Positions 1 through 8,872 are shown, counted from the first letter of the stretch. The stretch: DNA of 64,000 nt from Pseudomonas marginalis (GCF_008692035.1 NZ_VTFG01000001.1:2666001-2730000), one strand, 5' to 3'. Notes: generated from the sequence alone by a model not told the origin. Numbers and translations are program-made.

Positions 1-711
1 TTCTGGCGACGCCTGAACCAAGGTGAATTGTTCAGCGGCCAGTTCGAGCGCGTGGATAAAAACGGCCGGCCTGTTTGGCTCGAAGCCAGCTACAACCCGG
101 TGTACGACGCCAGCGGACGCCTGCGCAAAGTGGTGAAGTTCGCCTCGGACATCACCGCGCGCGTGCAACAACATGCCGCTGACGCGCAGAGCGCCGCCCA
201 GGCCTATCACCTGTCCCTGCACACCCAGGACATGGCGGAAAAAGGCGCCGACGTGATCCAGAAAACAGCCAGCGGCATGCGTGAAATTTCCTCGGACATC
301 GACAACTCCTCGCAACTGATCGCCAAGCTGGGCGAGCGCTCGCAGCAGATCACCACCATCGTCAACACCATTCGCGGCATTGCCGAACAAACCAACCTGC
401 TGGCACTCAATGCCGCTATCGAAGCGGCGCGCGCGGGTGAACAAGGCCGTGGTTTTGCCGTAGTGGCCGATGAAGTGCGGCAGTTGGCGGCGCGCACCAG
501 CGGTTCCACCACGGAGATTTCCAGCATGATCGCGGTGATCCAGGCTGAAACCCGCCAAGCCATCGACAGCATGGACGCGACCCGCGACCGCGCTGCCCAG
601 GGCGTGGAACTGGCCGACCAGGCCGGTACGGTGATCCTGCAGATTCGCGAAGGCACCAGCGAGGCGGTGCACGCGGTGAGTGCGTTTGCCAATGAGCGGA
701 GTGCCCACTAA
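1..711 (+). CDS. Methyl-accepting chemotaxis protein, PAS-containing, 5' end missing
   Basis: Chemotaxis signal transducer that would relay a sensory signal to CheA/CheW. The frame is open from base 1, so the start lies upstream of the window. Visible residues hold the end of a PAS domain (FWRRLNQGE, then a PAC-like [17 protein letters not shown]), a helical stretch, and the conserved MCP hairpin tip ([20 protein letters not shown] followed by [15 protein letters not shown]). No membrane segment is present in the visible part, and PAS joined directly to an MCP domain resembles soluble Aer/BdlA-type receptors. The protein ends with TAA at 709-711. No obvious CheB/CheR pentapeptide tether is seen. 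Family assignment is firm; the ligand is unknown. Confidence 0.95.
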   Translation, partial: FWRRLNQGELFSGQFERVDKNGRPVWLEASYNPVYDASGRLRKVVKFASDITARVQQHAADAQSAAQAYHLSLHTQDMAEKGADVIQKTASGMREISSDIDNSSQLIAKLGERSQQITTIVNTIRGIAEQTNLLALNAAIEAARAGEQGRGFAVVADEVRQLAARTSGSTTEISSMIAVIQAETRQAIDSMDATRDRAAQGVELADQAGTVILQIREGTSEAVHAVSAFANERSAH

Positions 712-795
712 GTAGGCCACGGGTTATTCATGTGTAAGACAGGTCGCCAGGACTATAGTGATTCACTGTCTTAACGTTGATGACCCGAGCCGACC

Positions 796-1317
796 ATGAC
801 CCCCGACAAGCCCGAAACCGCCCCCGTCGATCACCTGCGTTTTCACCGCCGCCACGCCCACCTGGCCCCGACCTTCGGCAACGATACCTTTGCCCTCAAG
901 GCCGAGGCTTTTGCGCGCTTCTTTGGTACACCGACCTTCCTCGGTGCGCAAACCGCGATCGTGATCTTGTGGGTGGTGCTGAACGTAACCGGCATCACCC
1001 ACTTCGACGTGTACCCGTTCATCCTCCTCAACCTGGCCTTCAGCCTGCAATCCGCCTATGCCGCGCCGCTGATCCTGCTGGCCCAGACGCGCCAGGCGGC
1101 CCGCGACAAAGCCCAGTCCGACGCCGATGCGCAACACCGTGAAGCCCTGGCCATCGCCAATACCGAACGCCAGGCCCAGGCCGCGCAAACCACCAGACAG
1201 TTGCTCGAATTGCTGGAGCAAAACACCCGGCTGACGGAAATGACCAAGCAACTGACCGAACACATCGAAACCCTGACGTGCGAAATGCACGAGCACTATG
1301 TGCGAAAACCTCAATAA
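796..1317 (+). CDS. DUF1003 membrane protein
   Basis: A 173-residue protein with the DUF1003 core. A soluble N-terminus (about 1-50) is followed by two hydrophobic segments (about 54-70 and 77-97, containing FILLNLAFSLQSAYAAPLIL). The C-terminal half is a long charged helix rich in Ala/Gln/Glu (about 98-170) that is probably a coiled coil. The family is widespread in bacteria without a settled biochemical role. It stands alone on the plus strand, 84 bases after the chemotaxis gene and convergent with the next regulator. I cannot assign a function. Confidence 0.85.
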   Translation: MTPDKPETAPVDHLRFHRRHAHLAPTFGNDTFALKAEAFARFFGTPTFLGAQTAIVILWVVLNVTGITHFDVYPFILLNLAFSLQSAYAAPLILLAQTRQAARDKAQSDADAQHREALAIANTERQAQAAQTTRQLLELLEQNTRLTEMTKQLTEHIETLTCEMHEHYVRKPQ

Positions 1318-1348
1318 CAACGCGAACTCCACGTGGGAGGGAGGTGTG

Positions 1349-2230
1349 TCAGGGTTTCATCTGCACATGCCGGCCCAACTCATCAAACAGCGTCACCACC
1401 GAGCGCAACGCGCGGCAATCGGGGCGCGTCAGCAGCCATAACGCGGTGTCGTGCCCGGCCAACGCGGGGCCCAGGGGTTGCAGGCCATCATCCAGCAGAA
1501 AGTCCGGCAGCGCCGCCACCCCCAACCCGGCCCGCACCAGTTCGGTCACCGACAACATGCTGTTGCAGCGATAGCTGGGGCGTACACCGGGCAGGTGTTC
1601 GCGGCGCCAGGTCACCGTGGGGTGGTCGGGCAGGAAATCGTCCGGCGCGATCCAGGCCAGGTCCGCCAGTGAGCGTGCGGCGTGTTGATGCGCATACGTG
1701 GGGCTGGCACACACCTGATACGCCACGGCCCCCAGGCAACGGCCGACCAGATGCGCTGGCGGAGTCCTGGTCAGGCGCAGGGCGATGTCGGCATCGCGGC
1801 GGCTGAGGTTGGCGAAATCATTCGACGTGCTCAGCTCCAGGGTCAGCGCCGGGTAGTCCGGCATGAACTGCGCCAGCGCCGGCAGCAGCAGCCCTTGCAA
1901 CACCGAGTCGGTACAGGTCAGGCGCACCGTGCCGCTGATCACCTCGCCACCCTGCTCCACGCCGATGCGCGCCGCCTCAAGCGCTTGTTCGGCACGTTCG
2001 GCCTGCTGCGCCAGGCTATTGGCGAGGCTGGTGGGCAGGTAGCCGGCGCGGCTTTTTTCAAACAGCGTCTGGCCCAATGCGGCCTCCAGCCGTCGCACCG
2101 CGCGGAACACCGTGGACACATCCACCCGCAACAATGCCGCCGCCCGCGCCAGGGTGCCGCCACGCACCAGGGCGAGGATCAGCGACAGGTCGGGGTAATC
2201 GAGCTGATAGTGCGTGGCTGCATTGAGCAT
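1349..2230 (-). CDS. LysR-family transcriptional regulator
   Basis: A 293-residue LysR regulator with an N-terminal winged HTH (about residues 9-68, DLSLILALVRGGTLARAAAL then STVFRAVRRLE) and a periplasmic-binding-like effector domain. The start at 2230 (MLNAATHY) is preferred over an upstream alternative because it puts the HTH at the usual distance from the N-terminus. It is divergent from the amidotransferase-like gene at 2311, and the 80-base gap holds a GCGTGCACGC palindrome, so regulation of that gene pair is likely. Effector unknown. Confidence 0.9.
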   Translation of the reverse strand: MLNAATHYQLDYPDLSLILALVRGGTLARAAALLRVDVSTVFRAVRRLEAALGQTLFEKSRAGYLPTSLANSLAQQAERAEQALEAARIGVEQGGEVISGTVRLTCTDSVLQGLLLPALAQFMPDYPALTLELSTSNDFANLSRRDADIALRLTRTPPAHLVGRCLGAVAYQVCASPTYAHQHAARSLADLAWIAPDDFLPDHPTVTWRREHLPGVRPSYRCNSMLSVTELVRAGLGVAALPDFLLDDGLQPLGPALAGHDTALWLLTRPDCRALRSVVTLFDELGRHVQMKP

Positions 2231-2249
2231 GTGGGCAAACGCCAATATT

Positions 2250-2267
2250 GATTGCGTGCACGCCAAT
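2250..2267. promoter_or_regulatory. Candidate LysR operator in divergent promoter
   Basis: The 10-base palindrome GCGTGCACGC (2254-2263) is flanked by ATT/AAT and lies between the divergent LysR gene and the 2311 gene. Position and dyad symmetry suggest the regulator's binding site. No binding data are available from sequence. Confidence 0.35.
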
Positions 2268-2310
2268 CTATAGTGCGCATAAGGACACCACAAGCCATGG
2301 GACGCACACG

Positions 2311-3018
2311 ATGAACGCCACCACCCTGCACCTCGCCCTGATCGGCGATTACAACCCCGATGTCATCGCGCACCAGGCCATTCCCGTCGCGCTGCAACGG
2401 GCCGGCGAAACCCTCGGTTTGCAGGTTCATCTGCAATGGCTCGACACCGACACCCTCACGCCCACCACAGCACTGCACGGCTTCGACGGTTTCTGGTGCG
2501 TGCCCGCCAGCCCCTACCGCGACACCGACGGCGCGTTGCGGGCGATCCGTTTTGCCCGCGAACAGCGGCGACCTTTCCTCGGCACTTGCGGTGGTTTTCA
2601 ACATGCGGTGCTGGAATACGCCCGCAACGTGCTGGGCTGGGCCGATGCCGAACATGGCGAGCTGGCGCCGGGCGCCGAACGCGCAGTGATCACCCCCCTG
2701 AGCTGCGCACTGGTTGACGCCACCGACAGCCTGCGCCTGACACCCTACACACGCATCGCCGAGGCCTACGGCCGTCTTGACATCGAGGAAGGTTACCGCT
2801 GCCGCTACGGCATCAACCCCGAATTCGCCGATGCGCTGCTCGAGCGCGAGATGATTCCCAGCGGGCATGACGCAGCCGGCGATCTGCGCGCGGTGGAGTT
2901 GCTCGACCATCCATTTTTCGTTGCCACCCTGTTCCAGCCTGAACGTACCGCCCTCAAGGGCGTCACGCCGCCTTTGGCGATTGCCTTGCTCAAGGCGTGC
3001 CAGGAGCAATACGCATGA
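2311..3018 (+). CDS. Class I glutamine amidotransferase-like protein (CTP synthase C-terminal-related)
   Basis: A 235-residue protein with a class I GATase fold resembling the C-terminal glutaminase domain of CTP synthase, but with no synthetase domain. The nucleophile elbow is intact (GTCGGFQH, Cys93). The usual catalytic His of the HPE motif is replaced: the sequence reads ATLFQPE with Gln at about 209. Either it uses another base or it is not a glutaminase. NCBI annotates such proteins as 'CTP synthase C-terminal region-related (seleno)protein', and I recall relatives carrying Sec at the Cys position. The start at 2311 was chosen over an upstream ATG (2248) lying in the promoter. It overlaps the next gene by 4 bases (ATGA). 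Confidence 0.8.
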   Translation: MNATTLHLALIGDYNPDVIAHQAIPVALQRAGETLGLQVHLQWLDTDTLTPTTALHGFDGFWCVPASPYRDTDGALRAIRFAREQRRPFLGTCGGFQHAVLEYARNVLGWADAEHGELAPGAERAVITPLSCALVDATDSLRLTPYTRIAEAYGRLDIEEGYRCRYGINPEFADALLEREMIPSGHDAAGDLRAVELLDHPFFVATLFQPERTALKGVTPPLAIALLKACQEQYA

Positions 3019-3338
3019 TCGCCAAGACCCCCGCCCCACCCTACTACGCAGTGATTTTCAGCTCATTGCGCACCGACGGCGATCAAGGCTACGGCCAGGC
3101 CGCCGCCCGCATGCTGGAGTTGGCTCGCGATCAACCGGGGTTTCTCGGGGTGGAATCGGCGAGGGAGGATGGCCTGGGGATTACCGTGTCCTACTGGAGC
3201 AGCGAGGCGGCGATCCTGGCCTGGAAGCAGCAGGCCGAGCACCGGGCGGTGCGCGAACAAGGACGCGCCACCTGGTACTCGGCGTTTCAAACACGGGTGT
3301 GCAAGGTGGAGCGGGCCTACACATTCCAAGGCCAGTAA
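3015..3338 (+). CDS. Antibiotic biosynthesis monooxygenase (ABM)-like protein
   Basis: A small 107-residue dimeric alpha/beta-barrel-type protein by resemblance to the ABM family (YYAVIFSSLRT, QPGFLGVESARE, GITVSYWSSEAAILAWKQ, HRAVREQGR). Such proteins include quinol monooxygenases and heme-degrading enzymes, but many are uncharacterised. The start overlaps the stop of the amidotransferase-like gene (ATGA at 3015-3018), so the two are translationally coupled. The catalytic substrate cannot be inferred. Confidence 0.85.
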   Translation: MIAKTPAPPYYAVIFSSLRTDGDQGYGQAAARMLELARDQPGFLGVESAREDGLGITVSYWSSEAAILAWKQQAEHRAVREQGRATWYSAFQTRVCKVERAYTFQGQ

Positions 3339-3371
3339 CCGTCGTATCGCCTGGCCCTCTGTGGCTAGCAG

Positions 3372-3559
3372 GCCTGTTGTGGTGAGCGGGTCTGTTGTGG
3401 TGAGCGGGCTTGCCCCGCGCTGGGGCGCGAAGCGGCCCCTGAACCAGACGCTGCGGTTAGTCAGGAGAACCGCGTCAACTGAATTGGGGCTGCTTCGCAG
3501 CCCAGCGCGGGGCAAGCCCGCTCACCACAACAGACCCGCTCATCACAACAAGCCGGCCT
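3372..3559. repeat. REPIN, GAGCGGGCTTG family (long inverted pair)
   Basis: Two arms of about 70 bases (3372-3439 and 3485-3559) are near-perfect reverse complements. Each carries two tandem copies of a GTTGTGRTGAGCGGG unit, then GCTTGCCCCGCGCTGGG and a second small hairpin. This is the usual layout of a pair of inverted REP sequences in fluorescent pseudomonads. It fills the gap between the ABM gene and the convergent DUF2025 gene and may end transcription from both sides. Confidence 0.85.
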
Positions 3560-3591
3560 GCCACAGAACCCTCACTCACCGCCTATGCCTC

Positions 3592-3915
3592 CTAGCTCAC
3601 CAGGCTGCGCAGCGCACTGATCTGTGGAATTTCCACCCGTTTCATGTACACGCGCAGCGGCTCGCTGATGTTGATGCGGTCGTCGATATTCTGGTCGAGC
3701 AGCAACTGGATACGCTCGCGGGACAGGGTCATGGTCTGCTCGGGGGCCGGCAGCCAGACAAATTCAGCGGTGGGGATAATGCCGTCGTCGGCCACGTCCA
3801 TGCCGAAGGAATCTTCGCTGAAACGCACGATGTACTGGCCGGTCTTGCGGTTGAGGCCAACAAAACCGTGGAGTTGGTCGGCGGCCTGGCAGATAAGCTC
3901 GGAGGTGATGCGCAT
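3592..3915 (-). CDS. DUF2025 family protein
   Basis: A 107-residue protein beginning MRITSELICQAADQLHGFVG. It matches my memory of the pseudomonad-specific DUF2025 family (PA1123-like), for which a structure but no function is known. The start at 3915 excludes an upstream extension to 4050 that is hydrophobic and low in coding character. No signal peptide or catalytic motif is apparent. It is transcribed toward the REPIN and diverges from glpQ. Confidence 0.8.
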   Translation of the reverse strand: MRITSELICQAADQLHGFVGLNRKTGQYIVRFSEDSFGMDVADDGIIPTAEFVWLPAPEQTMTLSRERIQLLLDQNIDDRINISEPLRVYMKRVEIPQISALRSLVS

Positions 3916-4147
3916 GGTAAACCTCACTGAAAAGTCCCACAGGGACTGGAAAGATGGTTTACACGCGTGGCAGAAAATACCGTCCTCTGGCGGGGCGGCT
4001 GCGAGCAAGAGTACTGCAATGCCGCGCAAAAAAACCGAGAAAATTGGCACGTGCGCACGTTAATGTCGGTTTGGTGATAGCGCCTTTCGCAATCAATTGT
4101 TAAAAAGGAGGCCTTCTCAAAGCTACCTCCACGAAAGGACTTCGCAT

Positions 4148-5275
4148 ATGCCTGTCACGTTTTCCAAGAGCGCCCTGCTGCTCGCACTGGCGCTTGGCCT
4201 CGGCCAGGCACAGGCTGCCGAACCGATCAGCCCGGCTGAACTGGCGACAAACGAAGGCATTCCCTACCCCGCCGTGATCGCTCACCGTGGCGCGTCCTAC
4301 GACGCGCCGGAATCCACCGCCGCCGCCTACAAAGTCGCGCGCGACCTGGGTGCCGACTACCTGGAACTGGACCTGCAGCGCAGCAAGGACGGCGTGCTGT
4401 TCGCCCTGCACGACAACAACCTGCAGCGCACCACCGACGTGGCCACCAAGTTCCCTGAGCGCAAGGACGCCCCGGCCAACGAGTTCACCTGGAAAGAACT
4501 GCAAACCCTCGACGCCGGCAGTTGGTTCAACGCCGCCTACCCGGACCGTGCGCGTCCAGGCTTCGTTGGCCTGAAGATCCAGAGCCTGGACGACATCATC
4601 AAGATCGCCGAAGGCAACCCGCAGCACAAACCCGGCCTGTACATCGAAACCAAGGAGCCCAAGCAATTCCCGGGTATCGAAGCCGACCTGAAAAACAAGC
4701 TGCTGGATAAAGGCTGGTTGAGCTCCGCCGGCTCCAAGCTGGGCAAGAGCAACACCGGTGTCGGCCAGGGCAAGGGCCGTGTGGTGCTGCAGACGTTTGA
4801 AAAAGACAGCTTGAAAGAGCTGCAGAAAGAAATGCCGAACACCCCGAAAATCCTGCTGTTGTGGGTTGGCCCGGGCAGCATCGAGCCGAAATCCACGCAG
4901 ACCTTTGCCGAATCCGGCGAACCGACCAAGGCCGCCTATTACGCCAAGCAAGAGCCGAAAGACGCCGCCGAGTTCGAAAAGTGGGTCGACGAAGCCAAGA
5001 GCCTCGGCGCCATCGGCACCGGCCCATCGGCTGAGCTGACCGCCCATGGCGACCAGAGCTACACCGACCTGGTGAAACCTGAAATGAACAAGCTGACCCA
5101 CGACAAGGGCCTGCTGGTACACGTCTACACCGTGGATGAGCCGGTCGATTTCGACAAAGTGATGAAAGCCGGCGTCGACGGTATCTTCACCAACCGCGCC
5201 GCCGAACTGCTGAAGTTCTACAAGCGCTGGCCGTCGTCCAGCGTTCAGGACCTGCTGAACGACTATAAGTACTGA
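4148..5275 (+). CDS. glpQ: Periplasmic glycerophosphodiester phosphodiesterase
   Basis: Hydrolyses glycerophosphodiesters to glycerol-3-phosphate and an alcohol. The 375-residue protein has a signal peptide (residues 1 to about 23, ending AQAAEP) and the GDPD catalytic signature: HRG at about 46-48 followed by PEST, ELD metal ligands (YLELDLQRSKDGV) and the general acid/base HDNNLQR. C-terminal VDGIFTNRA is also typical. ATG 4148 has an AAAGGA-type ribosome site, whereas upstream alternatives lack a leader peptide. It probably supplies phosphate and glycerol-3-phosphate. I see no Pho box immediately upstream of it. Confidence 0.93.
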   Translation: MPVTFSKSALLLALALGLGQAQAAEPISPAELATNEGIPYPAVIAHRGASYDAPESTAAAYKVARDLGADYLELDLQRSKDGVLFALHDNNLQRTTDVATKFPERKDAPANEFTWKELQTLDAGSWFNAAYPDRARPGFVGLKIQSLDDIIKIAEGNPQHKPGLYIETKEPKQFPGIEADLKNKLLDKGWLSSAGSKLGKSNTGVGQGKGRVVLQTFEKDSLKELQKEMPNTPKILLLWVGPGSIEPKSTQTFAESGEPTKAAYYAKQEPKDAAEFEKWVDEAKSLGAIGTGPSAELTAHGDQSYTDLVKPEMNKLTHDKGLLVHVYTVDEPVDFDKVMKAGVDGIFTNRAAELLKFYKRWPSSSVQDLLNDYKY

Positions 5276-5375
5276 GTGAGTCGGGCATTGGTGTCAGTGC
5301 GCCATTAAGGATGAGTTAAGTTGCGCCGGTTAATCTGGCGCCACTTAAACAGCTCACCAGAGAAGGACACACACC

Positions 5376-5681
5376 ATGAAAACCCTGACCGCCCTGTTCG
5401 CCGCCACCGCCCTGACCCTGACCGCCGGCCTGGCCCAGGCCGATGTTCGCCCGGACCAGATTGAAGGCCTGCTCAAGTCCGGCGCCGTGATGCCGTTCGA
5501 GAAACTCAACACCGCCGCCGTGGCCACCCACGCCGGTAGCAGCATCACCGACACCGAGCTGGACCACAAAAACGGGGTACTGGTCTACGAAGTCGACCTG
5601 ACCGACACCGCCGGCAAGCGCTTTGAAGTGAAGCTCGACGCCAAGACCGGCGCGGTGCTGGAAAACAAGCAAGACACTTGA
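5376..5681 (+). CDS. Exported PepSY-domain protein
   Basis: A 101-residue secreted protein with a clear signal peptide (MKTLTALFAATALTLTAGLAQA) and a single PepSY domain (GVLVYEVDLTDTAGKRFEVKLDAKTGAVL). PepSY modules are often peptidase-inhibitory or sit in two-component and metal-reduction contexts. It is monocistronic, with its own AGAGAAGGA ribosome site and a strong terminator directly after it. Confidence 0.88.
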   Translation: MKTLTALFAATALTLTAGLAQADVRPDQIEGLLKSGAVMPFEKLNTAAVATHAGSSITDTELDHKNGVLVYEVDLTDTAGKRFEVKLDAKTGAVLENKQDT

Positions 5682-5692
5682 GTTGAACCTCG

Positions 5693-5727
5693 AAAAAACG
5701 CGCCACCTCCGGGTGGCGCGTTTTTTT
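5693..5727 (+). terminator. Rho-independent terminator after PepSY gene
   Basis: Stem ACGCGCCACC / GGGTGGCGCGT with a three-base loop, followed by seven T on the plus strand and preceded by A-rich sequence, so it could act in both directions. Confidence 0.93.
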
Positions 5728-5742
5728 ATGCGCAGCGCTAAA

Positions 5743-5760
5743 ACGTCATATAACTGTCAT
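5743..5760 (+). promoter_or_regulatory. Pho box-like direct repeat
   Basis: ACGTCAT and CTGTCAT repeat with an 11-base period (5743-5749, 5754-5760) and an AT-rich ATAA spacer. This is the arrangement of a PhoB-binding Pho box. It lies about 70 bases upstream of the CorA/ZntB-type gene. Assignment is by motif only. Confidence 0.55.
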
Positions 5761-5829
5761 ACCTCCTTGCAATGATTCGCCCACGCGAACCTGTGAAACG
5801 TCCTACAGGCGCTTTCTCTGCGAGTCTCC

Positions 5830-6849
5830 ATGAACCACAGCCTCGACCACAGCCACCAGGACTCTGACCTGTTTGGCTTGCTTTACGGTTTTCGTTTTCG
5901 TCCCGGTGAAAAGGGCGAACAGATTGATTCGGCCGCGGCCCTCGCGGCCTTGCAGCAACCCGCCGACCCGGAAGAGTTCCTGTGGCTGCACTTGAACCTG
6001 GCCCACGCCGCCTGCGAACGCTGGATGCAGGCCAACCTGGATTTACCCGAAGAATTCTTCGAGGCCCTGCACGAAGGCTCGCGCTCCACCCGTATCGAAC
6101 ACGTCGACTCAGCCTTGCTGGCGGTGGTCAACGACGTGGTGTTCAACTTCAGCAGCATGGTTTCGTCGGATATTTCCACGCTGTGGGTCTGCGCCCGCAG
6201 CCGGCTGTTGATCAGCGCACGCCTGCAACCCTTGCACTCGGTGGACAAGTTGCGCTCGTCGGTGAAGGCCGGCGAACGCTTTCGTTCGCCGCTGGAGTTG
6301 CTGGTGCACCTGCTGCGCGACCAGGGGGAAGTGCTGACCCAGATCGTGCGCAAGACCAGCATCAGCGTCGACCATATCGAGGACCAGTTGCTGTCCTCGC
6401 GCCTGTCCACCAACCGCGCGGAACTGGGGGCGGCGCGCCGGGTGCTGGTGCGCCTGCAACGCCTGCTCGCGTTGGAACCGGGTTCACTGCTGCGCCTGCT
6501 CAACCGCCCGCCGCAATGGCTGCAAAAGGAAGACGTGAAGGAGTTGCGCAAATCCACCGAGGAGTTTGCGCTGATCATCAACGACCTGACGGCGCTGGGC
6601 GAACGGATCAAGCTGCTGCAGGAAGAGATCGCCGCCAACCTCAACGAGCAAAGCAGCCGCACGCTGTTCACCCTTACCGTGGTGACGGTGCTGGCGTTGC
6701 CGATCAATATCATCGCCGGTTTTTTCGGCATGAACGTGGGCGGTGTGCCACTTTCACAGGACCCCGAGGGGTTCTGGATCCTGGTGGCGTTGGTCGCGAC
6801 CTTCACGCTGATCGCCGGGCGCTGGGCGTTTCGCAAGTTTTCAAATTGA
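5830..6849 (+). CDS. CorA/ZntB-family divalent cation transporter
   Basis: A 339-residue inner-membrane protein of the 2-TM-GxN (CorA) superfamily. The long cytoplasmic N-terminal domain (about 1-275) contains extended helices. TM1 (about 280-298) ends in the signature FFGMNVGGVP, and TM2 is about 312-332. Overall resemblance is to ZntB, a zinc transporter, rather than classical Mg-CorA. The Pho-box-like repeat upstream suggests phosphate control. It is followed by a REPIN. The transported ion is not determined by sequence alone. Confidence 0.88.
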   Translation: MNHSLDHSHQDSDLFGLLYGFRFRPGEKGEQIDSAAALAALQQPADPEEFLWLHLNLAHAACERWMQANLDLPEEFFEALHEGSRSTRIEHVDSALLAVVNDVVFNFSSMVSSDISTLWVCARSRLLISARLQPLHSVDKLRSSVKAGERFRSPLELLVHLLRDQGEVLTQIVRKTSISVDHIEDQLLSSRLSTNRAELGAARRVLVRLQRLLALEPGSLLRLLNRPPQWLQKEDVKELRKSTEEFALIINDLTALGERIKLLQEEIAANLNEQSSRTLFTLTVVTVLALPINIIAGFFGMNVGGVPLSQDPEGFWILVALVATFTLIAGRWAFRKFSN

Positions 6850-7238
6850 AATGCGATCAATTGTCGGAGGGGCTTGGTCCCGATGACCGTGGGTATCCAC
6901 ACAACGCTAGCTGAACGCTGAACGTCCGGCAAATAGGGCTGTTGTGGTGAGCGGGCTTGTCCCGCGTTGGGCTGCGAAGCAGCCCCAAAACCAGCCTCTA
7001 CAGAGTGTCTGATACACCGCGTTCTTCTTTACTGGGGCTGCTGCGCAGCCCAACGCGGGACAAGCCCGCTCGCCACAGGGAGATTTTTCAAGGTCTGAAA
7101 AGTTGTTTAGACACGTGGCTCTCCAGCGGTTTATAGACCAGTGGCAGATCCAATTACCTAAACAATGATTTGCGGCAGCATCGCTGTAACATTCTGCAAT
7201 GAATATGAGCGGCATCCTCCCCACACGGATGCCCCGGC
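6850..7238. other. Intergenic region with REPIN and AT-rich promoter segment
   Basis: A 389-base gap between the CorA/ZntB gene and the PiT gene. The middle is a REPIN (listed separately). The last 160 bases are AT-richer and should hold the PiT promoter. I see no further gene, RNA or clear operator. Confidence 0.7.
6941..7078. repeat. REPIN, GAGCGGGCTTG family
   Basis: Inverted pair 6941-6986 and 7034-7078, each with GAGCGGGCTTGTCCCGCGTTGG and a nested GGGCTGC(G/T)-CGCAGCCC hairpin. Same family as 3372-3559 but with a T for C variant in the core. Confidence 0.87.
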
Positions 7239-8855
7239 ATGGCCACCCCTTCCCTGACTGCCTCCACGCACTCATCCTCCGTCGACTCAAAACCGCGCCT
7301 GGACAAGAAACCCGGCCTGGTGACGGTGATCGTTTTCTTCGCCGTGCTTGCCATGGGCCTGTTGTTTACCGCCTACAGCCTCATGCACGACATGCACGAA
7401 ATGGGCGCCCAGCTCACCACGTGGACGCCGTTCCTGCTGCTGGGTGTGGCGCTGTTGATTGCCCTGGGTTTCGAGTTCGTCAACGGTTTCCACGATACTG
7501 CCAACGCGGTGGCGACGGTGATCTACACCAACTCGCTGCCGCCGCAGTTTGCGGTGGTGTGGTCGGGTTTCTTCAATTTCCTCGGTGTGCTGCTGTCCAG
7601 CGGTGCGGTGGCGTTCGGCATCATTGCCTTGCTGCCGGTGGAGCTGATTCTGCAGGTGGGTTCATCGGCCGGCTTCGCGATGATCTTCGCTTTGCTGATC
7701 GCCGCGATCCTGTGGAACCTCGGCACCTGGTGGCTGGGTTTGCCGGCCTCGTCGTCCCACACCCTGATCGGTTCGATCATCGGCGTCGGCGTGGCCAATG
7801 CCTTGATGCACGGGCGTGACGGCACCAGCGGTGTGGATTGGAGCCAGGCGATCAAGATCGGTTATGCGCTGCTGCTCTCGCCACTGATCGGCTTCGCCTT
7901 CGCCGCCTTGCTGTTGCTGGCCCTGCGCGCCTTTGTGAAAAACCGTGCGTTGTACAAGGCCCCCAAGGGCGACACCCCGCCGCCCTGGTGGATTCGCGGC
8001 ATGCTGATCGCCACCTGCACCGGCGTGTCCTTTGCCCACGGTTCCAACGATGGGCAAAAAGGCATGGGCCTGATCATGCTGATCCTGGTGGGTACCCTGC
8101 CGATGGCCTATGCGCTGAACCGCGCCATGCCGGCCGAACAGTCGTTGCAGTTCGCCGCAGTCGCCGAAGTGACCCAGGTGGCGCTGATGAAAACAGCGCC
8201 GCGGGCGTTGGCGGGTGACCCTCGGCCGGTGCTTTCGACCTACATGCGCACCAAGGAAGCCACGCCCGAGTTGATTCCCGCCCTCGCCGCCCTCGCCGGC
8301 CAGATCGGTGACCAGGTCAAAGGCTACGGTTCCCTGGCCAAAGTCCCCGCCGAAGCCGTGGGCAACGTGCGTAACGATATGTACCTGAGCAGCGAAACCA
8401 TTCGCCTGATGGACAAAGGCAAGGTCGGCAATTTCGACGCTGACACCCAAGGCAAGCTGCAACTGTTCAAGCAACAGATCGACGATGCCACGCGCTTTAT
8501 TCCGCTGTGGGTGAAGATTGTCGTGGCCATCGCCCTGGGGCTTGGCACCATGGTCGGTTGGAAGCGCATCGTGGTCACCGTGGGCGAGAAGATCGGCAAG
8601 ACCCACCTGACTTACGCCCAGGGCGCCTCGGCCGAGACCGTGGCGATGCTGACCATTGGCGCAGCGGATATGTTCGGGCTGCCGGTGTCGACCACCCATG
8701 TGTTGTCGTCGGGTGTGGCGGGGACCATGGTGGCCAATGGGGGTGGGTTGCAGATGCGGACCATCCGCAATTTGCTGATGGCGTGGGTGCTCACCTTGCC
8801 GGCGGCGATTCTGCTGTCCGGCAGCCTCTACTGGCTGTTCACCCAACTCTTCTGA
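7239..8855 (+). CDS. pit: PiT-family inorganic phosphate transporter
   Basis: A 538-residue inner-membrane secondary transporter for phosphate (metal-phosphate/H+ symport in the family). Both PiT signature repeats are visible: GFEFVNGFHDTANAVATVIYT near residue 80, and GFEF-like FAHGSNDGQKGMG near 270. ASSSHTLIGS and VSTTHVLSS follow each repeat. At least ten hydrophobic segments flank a large central loop (about 330-430). The N-terminal 25 residues are hydrophilic. It stands alone and is followed by a short REP hairpin. Confidence 0.93.
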   Translation: MATPSLTASTHSSSVDSKPRLDKKPGLVTVIVFFAVLAMGLLFTAYSLMHDMHEMGAQLTTWTPFLLLGVALLIALGFEFVNGFHDTANAVATVIYTNSLPPQFAVVWSGFFNFLGVLLSSGAVAFGIIALLPVELILQVGSSAGFAMIFALLIAAILWNLGTWWLGLPASSSHTLIGSIIGVGVANALMHGRDGTSGVDWSQAIKIGYALLLSPLIGFAFAALLLLALRAFVKNRALYKAPKGDTPPPWWIRGMLIATCTGVSFAHGSNDGQKGMGLIMLILVGTLPMAYALNRAMPAEQSLQFAAVAEVTQVALMKTAPRALAGDPRPVLSTYMRTKEATPELIPALAALAGQIGDQVKGYGSLAKVPAEAVGNVRNDMYLSSETIRLMDKGKVGNFDADTQGKLQLFKQQIDDATRFIPLWVKIVVAIALGLGTMVGWKRIVVTVGEKIGKTHLTYAQGASAETVAMLTIGAADMFGLPVSTTHVLSSGVAGTMVANGGGLQMRTIRNLLMAWVLTLPAAILLSGSLYWLFTQLF

Positions 8856-8872
8856 CCAACCCAAGATTGAAA

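Noticed and set aside
3372..3559. Possible CRISPR array
   Set aside because: Repeats are inverted, not evenly spaced direct repeats with unique spacers; it is a REPIN.
7214..7236. Second Pho box before the PiT gene (CTGTAAC/CTGCAAT-like near 7185)
   Set aside because: The repeat period is 10, not 11, and the GTCA core is missing.
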